Source: Actinomycetaceae bacterium (lineage in GTDB: Bacteria > Actinomycetota > Actinomycetes > Actinomycetales > Actinomycetaceae). Taken from it: a stretch of DNA of 64,000 bases. Below, piece after piece: positions 46,646 to 55,874 of the stretch. Position 1 is the stretch's first letter. Each line of letters starts with the position of its first letter. The stretch lies in the NCBI GenBank assembly GCA_030528145.1, contig JAUMZK010000001.1, forward strand, positions 363,780 through 427,779. Direction: 5' to 3'. The notes beneath the pieces are model-generated. The model saw only the letters and a list, made by a program, of their open reading frames with translations. It did not search any database and was not told the origin of the DNA. The translations under genes were made by a program, and so were the position numbers.

Positions 46646-47511
46646 ACGCTCTAAACCCTCTCTATAATCAGAAAACCAGGTCACGTAGCAGTTCTATGAT
46701 GAAAGACACCCTACATAAGATACTAGTTATCCTGGTGACAACATGTTTCCTCGGCGTTCCTCTGTGGATGGTAATAGTAACAGCCGGCAAAAGTCAGGCT
46801 GAAGCGGTAGTTCCCAATCTCTCTCTTCCCACCCACTGGCAGCTTGTTACCAACTTTAAAACCGTCCTCGTCCAAGGGCGCCTTGGTAACGCCTTTCTGG
46901 GAAGTCTTCTAGTCACCGTGCCCTCAGTGTTTTGTGCGCTGCTGTTCGGTGCATTGGCATCTTGGGTCTTGGCAAGACGCTCCAGCCGGTTGACGGCAGC
47001 CCTTTATTCGCTTATGATCTCGGGTCTGATCCTACCGCCTTCCGTGGTGACGATTATGATGCTGTTGCGTTACATGGGTCTAGCTGGAACAGCAATAGGC
47101 ATGATTTGCGTCTATGTTGGCATTTACCTGTCAATAGTCATATTTTTCATAACTGGTTTCGTTCGCACTATCCCAGTTTCATTAGAGGAATCGGCACGCA
47201 TCGACGGAGCCCACCCCCTAGGAGTTTTCTTCCGAATAATTTTCCCCCTGCTCAGACCAACCCTGGCTTCAGCGACCATTTTGATTGTCCTCTACATTTG
47301 GAATGACGTTTTCTACGCCCTCTTCATATTGTCTGGTAAAATGGACACACTGCCGCTGAATTTGTACAACGTTGCATCAGCAGGTCTGCACCTAAACAAT
47401 TGGCACCTAATGTTCGCTTACATAATTTTGATGACTCTTCCACTACTTACGATATTTGCGGTAGCGCAAAAACACATTATCTCTGGGATAACAGGCGGCG
47501 CAGTCAAATAG
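46642..47511 (+). CDS. Sugar ABC transporter permease (MalG type)
   Basis: A 289-residue partner permease with six hydrophobic segments and the EAA loop (EESARIDGAHPLGVFFRIIFPLL). It starts within the end of the upstream permease (ATGA). It is followed by the LacI regulator gene after 26 bp. Confidence 0.93.
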   Translation: MNALNPLYNQKTRSRSSSMMKDTLHKILVILVTTCFLGVPLWMVIVTAGKSQAEAVVPNLSLPTHWQLVTNFKTVLVQGRLGNAFLGSLLVTVPSVFCALLFGALASWVLARRSSRLTAALYSLMISGLILPPSVVTIMMLLRYMGLAGTAIGMICVYVGIYLSIVIFFITGFVRTIPVSLEESARIDGAHPLGVFFRIIFPLLRPTLASATILIVLYIWNDVFYALFILSGKMDTLPLNLYNVASAGLHLNNWHLMFAYIILMTLPLLTIFAVAQKHIISGITGGAVK

Positions 47512-47537
47512 TTTTAAAGTGGGAAGGGCAGACAAAA

Positions 47538-48551
47538 ATGGTAAATAACACGAAGGCTCCAGTCATTGGCGATGTCGCCCAAATGGCTGGCGTATCGGTA
47601 TCCACTGTCTCTCGTTATTTGAACGGCTCACCCCACATTAAAGCTGAAACTGCTAATCGCATCGCAAGAGCAATTACCCTGTTGGGGTATCGTCCTAGTG
47701 CAGTAGCCAGAGGACTACGCAAATCAGCCCTGCAAATAATCGCGGTGTTCGCTACCAACACCACACTGCTGGGCTCGGCAATAACAATAGAAGGAATTGA
47801 AGCGGCAGCAAGTGAGAACGGTTACTCGGTTATTATCTCCAAACTCGACCCGCACTCATCGCAAAGTAACGCCCAAGCTATCACTACCGTTTCAGACCTG
47901 AACCCAGCAGGAGTAATCGTCCTCAAATACGACCTGGCGGCTGTAAAAGCAATAGGACTGCTCCAGCGAGGAGTACCTACTGTAGTTATAGGCGGCGAAG
48001 CGGACAAAGACCACGACCAAGTTTCGTTATGTGAGCACGAGGGCGGCAAAATTATCACCGAGTACTTGCTGAGCCTTGGACACAAAACCGTTCATCACGT
48101 TGGAGTGCCAGTGCGCTCACGGCAAAACAGCCGTTTCGACGGTTGGTCTCAAGCTCTTTGGGATTCGGGCATTACAGTTCCCGAGCCTCTGGAATCTACT
48201 TGGGACGCCCAGGTGGCGGCAAACCTTGCAGACCGTCTGATAGCTCTGAAAGCCACCGCGGTTTTCGCCGGAAATGACGAGATCGCAATGGGTCTGATTG
48301 CAGGTCTACAACGGAAAGGGAAAAAGGTTCCCGAAGATATTTCTGTAGTTGGATTTGATAATCATCCACTCGGCGATATCTGGAACCCCGCTATAACCAC
48401 TTTTGAGCAGGATTTTTGCGCAGCAGGTCGCTGTAGTGTCGAACTATTGTTGAAGCGTATCAAAGCTCAAAACGAGGGCGAACTACTACTTCCCAGCATT
48501 CACGAAATTCCCGGACGCCTAGTTATCCGCGATTCTGCCCGAAAAGTTTAA
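47538..48551 (+). CDS. LacI-family transcriptional regulator
   Basis: A 337-residue repressor with an N-terminal LacI helix-turn-helix (IGDVAQMAGVSVSTVSRYLNG, hinge region GYRPSAVARGLR) and a periplasmic-binding-protein-like sugar domain (VFAGNDEIAMGLI; DISVVGFDNHP). ATG at 47538 is chosen; a longer frame would overlap the permease by over 100 bp. It probably controls the importer and the divergent GH16-GH36 genes through the operator near 44230. Confidence 0.93.
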   Translation: MVNNTKAPVIGDVAQMAGVSVSTVSRYLNGSPHIKAETANRIARAITLLGYRPSAVARGLRKSALQIIAVFATNTTLLGSAITIEGIEAAASENGYSVIISKLDPHSSQSNAQAITTVSDLNPAGVIVLKYDLAAVKAIGLLQRGVPTVVIGGEADKDHDQVSLCEHEGGKIITEYLLSLGHKTVHHVGVPVRSRQNSRFDGWSQALWDSGITVPEPLESTWDAQVAANLADRLIALKATAVFAGNDEIAMGLIAGLQRKGKKVPEDISVVGFDNHPLGDIWNPAITTFEQDFCAAGRCSVELLLKRIKAQNEGELLLPSIHEIPGRLVIRDSARKV

Positions 48552-48680
48552 CCTGCAAAGCAATGTTTAGAGCTACCCTCGCACGTCAAAGCGAAATTTA
48601 GACCCCCTTAAGCGGTCCCGTGCTTTAGTGCGCACACTGTTTCCGTCCTCATTACGGGTACGCGCCCCATTCCCAAAACT

Positions 48681-48720
48681 GTTCACCAAACGTTTACCTT
48701 GCGGTATCGCTACGGTTACT
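48681..48720 (+). promoter_or_regulatory. PHO box before pstS
   Basis: Four consecutive 11-bp units start at 48681, 48692, 48703 and 48714: GTTCACCAAAC, GTTTACCTTGC, GGTATCGCTAC and GGTTACTTTGG. The first two match the actinobacterial PhoP direct-repeat unit closely. It stands about 50-90 bp upstream of pstS, and a RegX3/PhoP-type response regulator is encoded at the end of the cluster. Confidence 0.75.
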
Positions 48721-48771
48721 TTGGCGACTTACGCTAGGCACGACAGACAAACCTACCACTAAAGGACTGTT

Positions 48772-49869
48772 ATGCGAACTAGCACGAAATCCCTGGTCGC
48801 CCTCACCGGTGTCTGCGCCCTCACCATCTCCCTGAGCGGTTGTGGCACCGACAATGCCACCACCGGCAGCGAAAGCAAGAAAGCCGAAACTGTTTCCGTC
48901 AAAGGTGCGGTAGCGGGCGCAGGGGCGTCCTCGCAAAAATCTGCAGTCGAAGCCTGGAAAGCTGGCTTCAAAGAAGTTGCCCCCGACGCCACCATCACCT
49001 ACGATCCTGTTGGTTCCGGTGCGGGCATCACCCAATTCTTGGGCGGAGGCGTTGCCTTCGCCGGTACCGACCAAGCCCTCACTCCCGAAGAAGTTGAAAA
49101 ATCCAAGGCAGTTTGCAAAGACTCCTCCGCCATCAACCTGCCCGTCTACGTATCCCCCGTGGCGGTGGCTTTCAACCTTGAAGGCATCAAATCACTGAAC
49201 CTGCGCCCCGAAGTGATCGCCAAAATCTTCCGCGGCGAAATCACCAAGTGGAACGACCCCGCCATCGCCGCCGACAACAAAGACGCCCATCTCCCCGATA
49301 CCCAAATCATCCCCATCCACCGCGCCGACAAATCCGGCACCACCGAAAACTTCACCGAATACCTTCACGCCGCAGCGCCCTCAGTATGGACCGACAAGCC
49401 CTCCAAAGACTGGCCGGTAAACGGTGGCGAATCTGGCGACAAAACTGCCGGCGTTGTCCAAGCCCTCAAAGCCGCCCCCGGCACCATCGGCTACATTGAC
49501 GCCTCCCAAGTATCCGACCTCGGCTCCGCCGCCCTCCAATCCGGCTCCGGTTTCGTCCCCTACTCCGCCGAAGCGGCCGCCAAAGTTGTAGCCAGCGCCG
49601 AAACCGAACCAGGGCGTGCCCCAAGCGACCTCGCGCTAAAACTCAACCGCACCCCCACCGAAGAAGGCATCTACCCCTTGGTGCTGGTCAGCTACTACGC
49701 AGTTTGCCCCACCTACAAGGACAGCGCCCAAGCCCCGGTAGTCAAAGAATTCATCAAGTTCGTGGTGTCAGAAAAAGGTCAAAAAATGGCTGCCGAATCG
49801 GCCGGATCCGCCCCTCTCAGCGCGGAGATGACCGAAAAAGTCACCAAAATCCTCAACGAAATCAAATAA
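48772..49869 (+). CDS. pstS: Phosphate-binding lipoprotein PstS
   Basis: A 365-residue high-affinity phosphate-binding protein with lipobox LSGC near residue 24. Phosphate-site motifs are GAGASSQKSAVEAW, DPVGSGAGITQFL and the Arg/Ser loop RADKSGTTENFTEYL. AAAGGAC precedes the ATG. It is the first gene of a complete pstSCAB operon under a PHO box. Confidence 0.97.
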   Translation: MRTSTKSLVALTGVCALTISLSGCGTDNATTGSESKKAETVSVKGAVAGAGASSQKSAVEAWKAGFKEVAPDATITYDPVGSGAGITQFLGGGVAFAGTDQALTPEEVEKSKAVCKDSSAINLPVYVSPVAVAFNLEGIKSLNLRPEVIAKIFRGEITKWNDPAIAADNKDAHLPDTQIIPIHRADKSGTTENFTEYLHAAAPSVWTDKPSKDWPVNGGESGDKTAGVVQALKAAPGTIGYIDASQVSDLGSAALQSGSGFVPYSAEAAAKVVASAETEPGRAPSDLALKLNRTPTEEGIYPLVLVSYYAVCPTYKDSAQAPVVKEFIKFVVSEKGQKMAAESAGSAPLSAEMTEKVTKILNEIK

Positions 49870-49914
49870 GCCCTCAGGTTGGACCACCCAACCCTCATTC
49901 CAAGGAACAACGTG

Positions 49915-50868
49915 ATGACTACCGCCACCGCTCCCACTCCCACTCCCCTTGCCTTTAGAAAGTCCCTTTTCAACTGGGATGGGATTTTCGCCCTCGCCAC
50001 CAAAGGATCGGCACTCACTATAGCCATCGTCCTCGCCCTTGTCGCCTTATTCCTCACGATGCTCGCCTGGCCCGCACTGGTGGATCCCTCCTTGCGCCTG
50101 CCCATGCGTGGCCGGGTCGAACCCGTAAGCATCTGGGAATATGTGGCCCCACAACTATATGGGACCGCGCTGGCAGCTGCAGTGGCGTTAGCATTGGCGG
50201 TGCCAGTGGCAATGGCTCTGGCGGTATTCATCAACTTTTACGCCCCGCGAGCGCTCGCGGGTCCTTTGGCGGCTCTAATCGATGTCATGGTTGCCATTCC
50301 TTCAGTGGTTTATGGGCTGTGGGGTGGATTGGTGTTGCTACCACTTTTGCAACCATTCATGGAATTTTTGGCAAAATATTTCGGGTGGATCCCCTTGTTT
50401 GCGGGTCCAGTTTCCCCAATTGGACGGGTGATTTTTTCCGCATCCATCGTTCTCGCCATCATGGTAGTGCCCATTATTACGGCGATTTGTCGCGAGATTT
50501 ACGCGCGCGCTCCCCATTTGCAGATGGAGGCTAGCCTCGCCCTGGGTGCCACCAAGTGGGAAATGATCAAAATGGTGGTGTTGCCTTTTGGGCGGTCCGG
50601 AACGGTATCGGCGGCAATGATTGGCTTGGGGCGCGCCTTGGGGGAAACGATGGCGGTGGCAATGGTTTTGTCCCCTGGTGCCACTTTTTCGCTGTCGCTA
50701 CTGCATGCTTCCGCGCATTCCACCATCGCATCCAATATTGCCCTGCAATACCCCGAAGCCACCCCCAAAATGGCATCAGCACTAATTTTCACGGGTCTGG
50801 TGTTATTCCTGATCACGCTCGCTGTTAACGCTGGTGGACGCGCATTCGTCGCCCGAAAAGAGAAATAA
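49915..50868 (+). CDS. pstC: Phosphate ABC permease PstC
   Basis: A 317-residue permease with six hydrophobic segments and the EAA-type loop (MEASLALGATKWEMIKMVVLP, GRALGETMAVAMVLS). ATG at 49915 with AAGGAAC upstream is preferred to a TTG 36 bases earlier. Partner of PstA. Confidence 0.95.
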   Translation: MTTATAPTPTPLAFRKSLFNWDGIFALATKGSALTIAIVLALVALFLTMLAWPALVDPSLRLPMRGRVEPVSIWEYVAPQLYGTALAAAVALALAVPVAMALAVFINFYAPRALAGPLAALIDVMVAIPSVVYGLWGGLVLLPLLQPFMEFLAKYFGWIPLFAGPVSPIGRVIFSASIVLAIMVVPIITAICREIYARAPHLQMEASLALGATKWEMIKMVVLPFGRSGTVSAAMIGLGRALGETMAVAMVLSPGATFSLSLLHASAHSTIASNIALQYPEATPKMASALIFTGLVLFLITLAVNAGGRAFVARKEK

Positions 50869-50871
50869 ACT

Positions 50872-52050
50872 ATGTCTGAAGTTTTCCCTACTTCCCCCGC
50901 CACCCCGGCGAATTTGCCGGGAATTTCCGAGGGCGATGGGCCGGCTCACGGCAACGCCACCGTGGCTCCCCCCTCCGGTAGTCGGGGCGGTCCTGCCCCC
51001 ACCTTGGCTCCTGCTTACACTTCCAAGCAAGAGAATCCCCCACAGGTGGGTGACAATCTCGCCGGAATCCAGGCGCTCATTTTTGAACGTAAGCTACGCG
51101 GTAAAGAAAACGAAACTCCCAAGCCGAGGGTCGCCCTCGCCAATTTAGACCTGGGAAGTCTGAACTTATCGTGGCGTCGCCGGGCGGGTGCGCTGGGAGC
51201 CGAAATCAGCTTGTGGATGTGTGCCATCGTAATGCTGGGGGCGCTGGGTTCTATTATTTGGGAATTGGTGCGAAATGGCGCCAAAATCATTTCCCCGTAC
51301 TTCGTGTCGGTGTCCATGAACGGCGTGTACGGCGGTATGAACGCGGGCGGAGTTTACCACGCTATTTTGGGAACTTTCTTAGTGACCCTGTGTGCCGCCT
51401 CGTTCTCTGTCCCCATCGGACTTTTGGTAGCGATCTACCTGGTTGAATACGGTGGTAGGTCCAAGTTAGCGCGTGTTACCACCACCTTAGTTGACGTGAT
51501 GACCGGGATCCCGTCCATCGTGGCGGGGTTGTTTGCCGCGGCCTTGTTCATGTTTTTCCTAGGACCGGCCTACCGTAGTGGTTTTATGGGGGCAGTGGCA
51601 TTATCGGTGTTGATGGTACCGCTTGTGGTGCGCTCTGGCGCGGAAATGCTCCGCCTTGTGCCCTGCGAATTGCGTGAAGCCTCCTACGCCCTAGGGGTGC
51701 CAAAATGGAAGACTATTTGGTCCATCATCCTCCCCAGCGCCGCCCCCGGACTGATTACCTCGGTAGTTGTTGCCATTGCCCGCATCATCGGGGAAACTGC
51801 GCCTCTGCTGCTGACCGCCGGTAATTTTCAAGCCATCAACAACAATGTGTTCGTCGGGCGCATGGAAACTCTGCCGGTCTACATTTACCAGGAATACATC
51901 TCCACCGTCACTTGCTCGGCCAACATCGTCAACTGCAATCCCCACATCAACATCGACCGCGCGTGGGGAGCCGCCCTGGTCCTGGTGGCGGCTGTACTCG
52001 TACTAAATTTGGGGGCGCGTGCCCTCGCCCGCACCCTGAAAGTGAAATAA
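50872..52050 (+). CDS. pstA: Phosphate ABC permease PstA
   Basis: A 392-residue permease. The C-terminal 285 residues are standard PstA ([51 protein letters not shown]). The first 100 or so residues are Pro/Ala/Gly-rich and cytoplasmic, longer than in most PstA proteins and of unknown role. It begins three bases after pstC. Confidence 0.95.
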   Translation: MSEVFPTSPATPANLPGISEGDGPAHGNATVAPPSGSRGGPAPTLAPAYTSKQENPPQVGDNLAGIQALIFERKLRGKENETPKPRVALANLDLGSLNLSWRRRAGALGAEISLWMCAIVMLGALGSIIWELVRNGAKIISPYFVSVSMNGVYGGMNAGGVYHAILGTFLVTLCAASFSVPIGLLVAIYLVEYGGRSKLARVTTTLVDVMTGIPSIVAGLFAAALFMFFLGPAYRSGFMGAVALSVLMVPLVVRSGAEMLRLVPCELREASYALGVPKWKTIWSIILPSAAPGLITSVVVAIARIIGETAPLLLTAGNFQAINNNVFVGRMETLPVYIYQEYISTVTCSANIVNCNPHINIDRAWGAALVLVAAVLVLNLGARALARTLKVK

Positions 52051-52051
52051 A

Positions 52052-52831
52052 ATGACTGCCACTTTAAAAACCGAAAACCTTGATATTTATTATGGCGATT
52101 TCAAAGCTGTCGAGGGCGTCTCCATAGAGATCGCGCCCCGGACCGTCACCAGTTTGATCGGGCCGTCCGGGTGTGGCAAATCCACCTTCTTACGCTCACT
52201 AAACCGGATGCACGAAGTCACCCCCGGGGGGCGCGTAGAAGGGAAAGTCACTTTTGGCGACCTGGACTTGTACGCCCCGCAAACTGATCCGGTGGAGGTG
52301 CGTCGCCTAATCGGCATGGTTTTCCAACGCCCCAACCCGTTCCCCACCATGTCCATTGCGGGAAACGTACTGTCCGGACTGAATTTAAATAAGGTAAAAC
52401 TCACCCGCTCTCAGTCCCAGGATATCGTCGAAGAATCCTTGCGCGGGGCAAACCTTTGGGATGAAGTCAGCGACCGCCTCGACACCCCTAGCGGGTCGCT
52501 TTCCGGAGGACAACAACAACGCCTGTGCATCGCTCGGGCGATTGCGGTACGACCCCAAGTACTTTTGATGGACGAGCCTTGCTCCGCCCTCGACCCCATT
52601 TCCACCCTGGCAATCGAAGAGCTGATAGACAAACTCAAATCCGTCTACACCATTGTTATTGTCACGCACAATATGCAACAAGCAGCCCGCGTGTCCGACC
52701 AAACCGCATTTTTTAACATCGCCGGTCCCCGTCGCCCCGGCAAACTTATCGAAGTCGGTCCCACTGAAAGCATCTTCTTAGCTCCCAAAGAAGACCTCAC
52801 TGCAGGATATATCGCCGGAAAATTCGGCTAG
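52052..52831 (+). CDS. pstB: Phosphate ABC ATPase PstB
   Basis: A 259-residue ATPase with Walker [10 protein letters not shown] (near 37-45), [16 protein letters not shown], signature [14 protein letters not shown], Walker [14 protein letters not shown] and H-loop VTHNMQQA. It drives phosphate import through PstCA and starts one base after the pstA stop. Confidence 0.97.
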   Translation: MTATLKTENLDIYYGDFKAVEGVSIEIAPRTVTSLIGPSGCGKSTFLRSLNRMHEVTPGGRVEGKVTFGDLDLYAPQTDPVEVRRLIGMVFQRPNPFPTMSIAGNVLSGLNLNKVKLTRSQSQDIVEESLRGANLWDEVSDRLDTPSGSLSGGQQQRLCIARAIAVRPQVLLMDEPCSALDPISTLAIEELIDKLKSVYTIVIVTHNMQQAARVSDQTAFFNIAGPRRPGKLIEVGPTESIFLAPKEDLTAGYIAGKFG

Positions 52832-52883
52832 TTGCCTCTAATCGTCCTCGACTCGCTGAAGTGAACTAAAGGAACATATTATT

Positions 52884-53966
52884 TTGTACGTGACAAGCGC
52901 AGACGCCCCTACCGCGTGGCAAGCCGACGCCCTCACCAAAGTGTTGGACGCGTTGCCGGAAGCATCAGTTATTTTGCGACCCGACAACACCTTCGAATAC
53001 TGGTCGCAAACGGCTCGGCTAATCCCCTTTTTTCAAGGTGGGAAGATTCGCGACTCTCGTTTGGCGGAACAAATCTTGCATGCCCGCGACACTGGGCGCA
53101 TTATCGAACGGGACTACGAACTGACCCACCCTTCTGCGGTCGTACCCTGGTCTTTACGCGTGCGTGTAAGCCCAATTTCTACGCACCACACTCTAGTTTT
53201 AGTGGAAGATCGTACCCGCGTGTTGCAAGCTGACGCCACCCGTCGCGAATTCGTAGTCAATGCTTCACACGAACTGAAAACCCCGGTGGGAGCAATTTCC
53301 TTACTGGCTGAAACGATTCACGACAATGCCGACGATATGCGTGCGGTCGAAGAATTTTCCACCCAATTAGTGAAGGAATCGCGCCGCCTGACCAAACTGG
53401 TGCATGAAATCATTTCCCTGGCACGCCTGCAAGACGGCAAGTTGCCCGCGCGGTCGCGCCCTATCCTAGTCGCCGACGCCATAAACGACGCCCTTGACCG
53501 AGTCCGCCACGCCGCGAAGGATCGCACTATCGACCTGAAGTTTGCGCCCGCGCAAGGTGGCGAAATCAGCGTACACGCCGACCTCGAACTACTCACTTCG
53601 GCGCTCCAAAACCTCTTGGAAAACGCAATCCGTTATTCCGACCCGGGTGGGAAAGTGCGTGTCGAACTTGGCATCGGCGACAATGTGGAAATCAAAATTA
53701 GTGACGAAGGCATCGGCATTAGTGAAGAAGACCAAGAACGCATATTTGAGCGCTTTTACCGGGTGGACCCGGCGCGAAGCCGTTCCACCGGTGGTACCGG
53801 GCTGGGGCTATCTATCGTCAAGCACGTTATGGGCTACATCAACGGTTCTATAGAAGTAGACTCCAAGTTGGGTGAAGGCACCACCTTCACCGTGAAACTC
53901 CCCCGTATCGACACCTCCTCCCCACAAACCATTAGCTGGAAGACTAGTTTGGAAGGCAGCAAATGA
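52884..53966 (+). CDS. senX3: Sensor histidine kinase (PhoR/SenX3 type)
   Basis: A 360-residue kinase. Residues 15-110 resemble a PAS domain; HisKA follows with phospho-acceptor H129 in NASHELKTPVG; the HATPase domain has NLLENAIRYS, DEGIGI, IFERFYRVD and GTGLGLSIVKH. TTG is the start; an in-frame stop 25 bases upstream rules out a longer protein. No membrane segment is present, whereas SenX3/PhoR kinases usually have one or two, so sensing is probably cytoplasmic, perhaps by contact with Pst. It overlaps the response regulator gene by four bases. Confidence 0.92.
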   Translation: MYVTSADAPTAWQADALTKVLDALPEASVILRPDNTFEYWSQTARLIPFFQGGKIRDSRLAEQILHARDTGRIIERDYELTHPSAVVPWSLRVRVSPISTHHTLVLVEDRTRVLQADATRREFVVNASHELKTPVGAISLLAETIHDNADDMRAVEEFSTQLVKESRRLTKLVHEIISLARLQDGKLPARSRPILVADAINDALDRVRHAAKDRTIDLKFAPAQGGEISVHADLELLTSALQNLLENAIRYSDPGGKVRVELGIGDNVEIKISDEGIGISEEDQERIFERFYRVDPARSRSTGGTGLGLSIVKHVMGYINGSIEVDSKLGEGTTFTVKLPRIDTSSPQTISWKTSLEGSK

Positions 53967-54649
53967 CTACCATTTTGATTGTCGAGGACGAAGAAGCTTA
54001 CCGTAAACCTTTGGAATATGCGCTTACTCGCGAGGGCTACAAGGTGGTGGCTGTGGCTGACGGGGATTCCGCCTTGCAGGTGGTGCGATCAGAGTGGGTG
54101 GACCTGATCTTGTTAGACCTGATGCTCCCCGGTATTTCGGGTACGGAAGTGTGCCGGAAGGTGCGCGAAGAATCCGATGTTCCCATCGTGATGGTTACCG
54201 CCAAGGATGATGTGGTAGACGTAGTGCTGGGTCTGGAAATTGGGGCCGACGACTACGTGACCAAGCCCTACCAGTTGCGCGAACTTTTAGCCCGAATTAG
54301 CGCCATTTTGCGTCGCAGTCGGGACCTGCCTGATGCGGGCAAGGTGCTCCAAGTTGGCCCTATCGAAATGGACGTCGGTAGGCACGAAGTTAAGGTGCGC
54401 GGCGCCCTCGTCGATATGCCCTTGCGCGAATTTGAGCTGTTGGAATACTTCCTGCGCAACCCGGAACGGGTGCTCACTCGCGGGCAAGTTATGGACCGCG
54501 TGTGGGGCGAAGACTGGTATGGAGACCAAAAAACTTTGGACGTGCATGTGAAGCGTTTGCGCTCCAAGATCGAGGACGACCCACACTCTCCCAAGATCAT
54601 CGTGACCGTGCGCGGCCTGGGGTATCGAATTATTCCCCCCGTGGCGTAA
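53963..54649 (+). CDS. regX3: Response regulator (RegX3/PhoP, OmpR family)
   Basis: A 228-residue OmpR-type regulator. Receiver: acidic pair E8-D9, phospho-acceptor D52 in LLDLMLP, K in YVTKPY. C-terminal winged helix: LREFELLEYFLRNPERVLTR, DVHVKRLRSKIEDD and RGLGYRI. It is partner of the overlapping kinase and the likely binder of the PHO box before pstS. Its 3' end nearly meets the convergent esterase gene (7 bp gap). Confidence 0.94.
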   Translation: MTTILIVEDEEAYRKPLEYALTREGYKVVAVADGDSALQVVRSEWVDLILLDLMLPGISGTEVCRKVREESDVPIVMVTAKDDVVDVVLGLEIGADDYVTKPYQLRELLARISAILRRSRDLPDAGKVLQVGPIEMDVGRHEVKVRGALVDMPLREFELLEYFLRNPERVLTRGQVMDRVWGEDWYGDQKTLDVHVKRLRSKIEDDPHSPKIIVTVRGLGYRIIPPVA

Positions 54650-54656
54650 TTCCAAA

Positions 54657-55721
54657 TTATCGATTAATCAGGTCAAACATTGTGGCTAGGACGATCCGGC
54701 TTTCTTCTAAGTTTGGTTTCGCCGTCACAAAGACGTGCCCTAAACTGTGGGATGTAGCGGGAAAGTCAAAGAGTTTCGTTACGTGGTCGCCCTCGTCAAG
54801 CAGACTATGTAGTTGCAAGGACGCAGACCGCGTGTAATCGTCGGAGCTAGTGCACAGCAGAATTAGTGGCAATGCGGATTGCCGCGTCGCAAGCTCCGGG
54901 CGACGCAAGATCTTCGGCGCCTGCCAGTAAGCGTCATCGAAAAACTGATCCGCTATCAAATTGATACACGGGGAGCTGGATTTTTCGCGTGGTCCCTGTA
55001 ATTCCGACAGGTCGTAGACTCCGCTGATCAGTGCCAAAGCCCCAACTTCCGGCGAAGGTCCTAGTGGCAGTTGGAGGGCGAGGCGAAGTTCCCGGTTTTG
55101 CGCCGCCAGCGCCGCCACCCACGCCAGGTTCGCCCCGGCAGAGTCCCCCATTAGCGTCAGCTTGCCCGCGGCGCCCCACCGCACTGCGTTTGCCTGCGCC
55201 CACTGAAGCGCCTGCCACACGGCGCGCACCTGCTCTGTATAGGTGGCCTGTGGCGCAAGCGGGTAACTGATATTTATTACGAGGGCACCCATATTCGCAA
55301 GCATCCCCGCCGCTTTCTGGTTCAACTCCTTGTAGCCATACATGAAGGAGCCACCGTGAATCATCACAACCACCGGTAAACCCGACCGCAACCGGTCAGG
55401 TCCGAAGACGTCAAGCATCCCTCCCTTGCCCCACGCCGGCGCATAAGGGACATCAATAGCTAAGATCGTTCCCTCAGGGGCAGAAAAATTACGGGTCTGC
55501 AAGTCGGCGCATCCCCACTTTATGCGTTTTTCGGCGAAAAGCGTAGCCACTGCTGGTTCCTGGGTGCCCAAATCTTCGGCAACCGCAGTAAAGCTACGCA
55601 ACTGCGCAAGTTCACCAGAACTTACCGCCAAGCCGCTATGGGAGTCGTCGCCCTCGTAATAAAACTTGGCAGCATCTATCGCCTGCACATCTTTTTGCGA
55701 CAGTGGCTCCGCTGGACTCAA
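54657..55721 (-). CDS. Alpha/beta-hydrolase esterase with chimeric N-terminus
   Basis: A 354-residue hydrolase of the hormone-sensitive-lipase/carboxylesterase group: oxyanion HGG at 122-124, nucleophile S194 in GDSAGA, acidic Asp in CTSSDDYT and His in SHSLGHVF. The first 24 residues are identical to the N-terminus of the SorC-family regulator at 60419, and the upstream DNA is shared as well, so the TTG start, ribosome binding site and first 24 codons come from a copied regulator 5' end. Residue 25 onward is unrelated to the regulator. The original esterase start is not evident. Substrate unknown. Confidence 0.88.
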   Translation of the reverse strand: MSPAEPLSQKDVQAIDAAKFYYEGDDSHSGLAVSSGELAQLRSFTAVAEDLGTQEPAVATLFAEKRIKWGCADLQTRNFSAPEGTILAIDVPYAPAWGKGGMLDVFGPDRLRSGLPVVVMIHGGSFMYGYKELNQKAAGMLANMGALVINISYPLAPQATYTEQVRAVWQALQWAQANAVRWGAAGKLTLMGDSAGANLAWVAALAAQNRELRLALQLPLGPSPEVGALALISGVYDLSELQGPREKSSSPCINLIADQFFDDAYWQAPKILRRPELATRQSALPLILLCTSSDDYTRSASLQLHSLLDEGDHVTKLFDFPATSHSLGHVFVTAKPNLEESRIVLATMFDLINR

Positions 55722-55769
55722 CTTTTACCTTCCCTTCGCCCTCGTAAATTCTACTTCACGAGGGCGACC
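55649..55769. repeat. 121-bp direct repeat, copy 1
   Basis: Identical to 60347-60467 except at 55754. It spans 24 codons of the esterase, its ribosome binding site and an inverted CGCCCTCG/CGAGGGCG pair. Both ends of the repeat lie at that octamer. Confidence 0.97.
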
Positions 55770-55830
55770 ACTAAGCCGATTTTGCGTAAACTTCTGGGTA
55801 AGCGGGAACCAGTCAAGGCGCTAAAACGTA

Positions 55831-55864
55831 GAAGAGTCGGGCGAGTTTTCTCGCCCGACTCTTC
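55831..55864 (-). terminator. Intrinsic terminator of deo-type operon
   Basis: A perfect 15-bp stem (GAAGAGTCGGGCGAG / CTCGCCCGACTCTTC) with a 4-base loop, just after the sugar kinase stop codon on the minus strand, followed by TACGTTTTAG. Confidence 0.9.
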
Positions 55865-55874
55865 ACCAGTATTA

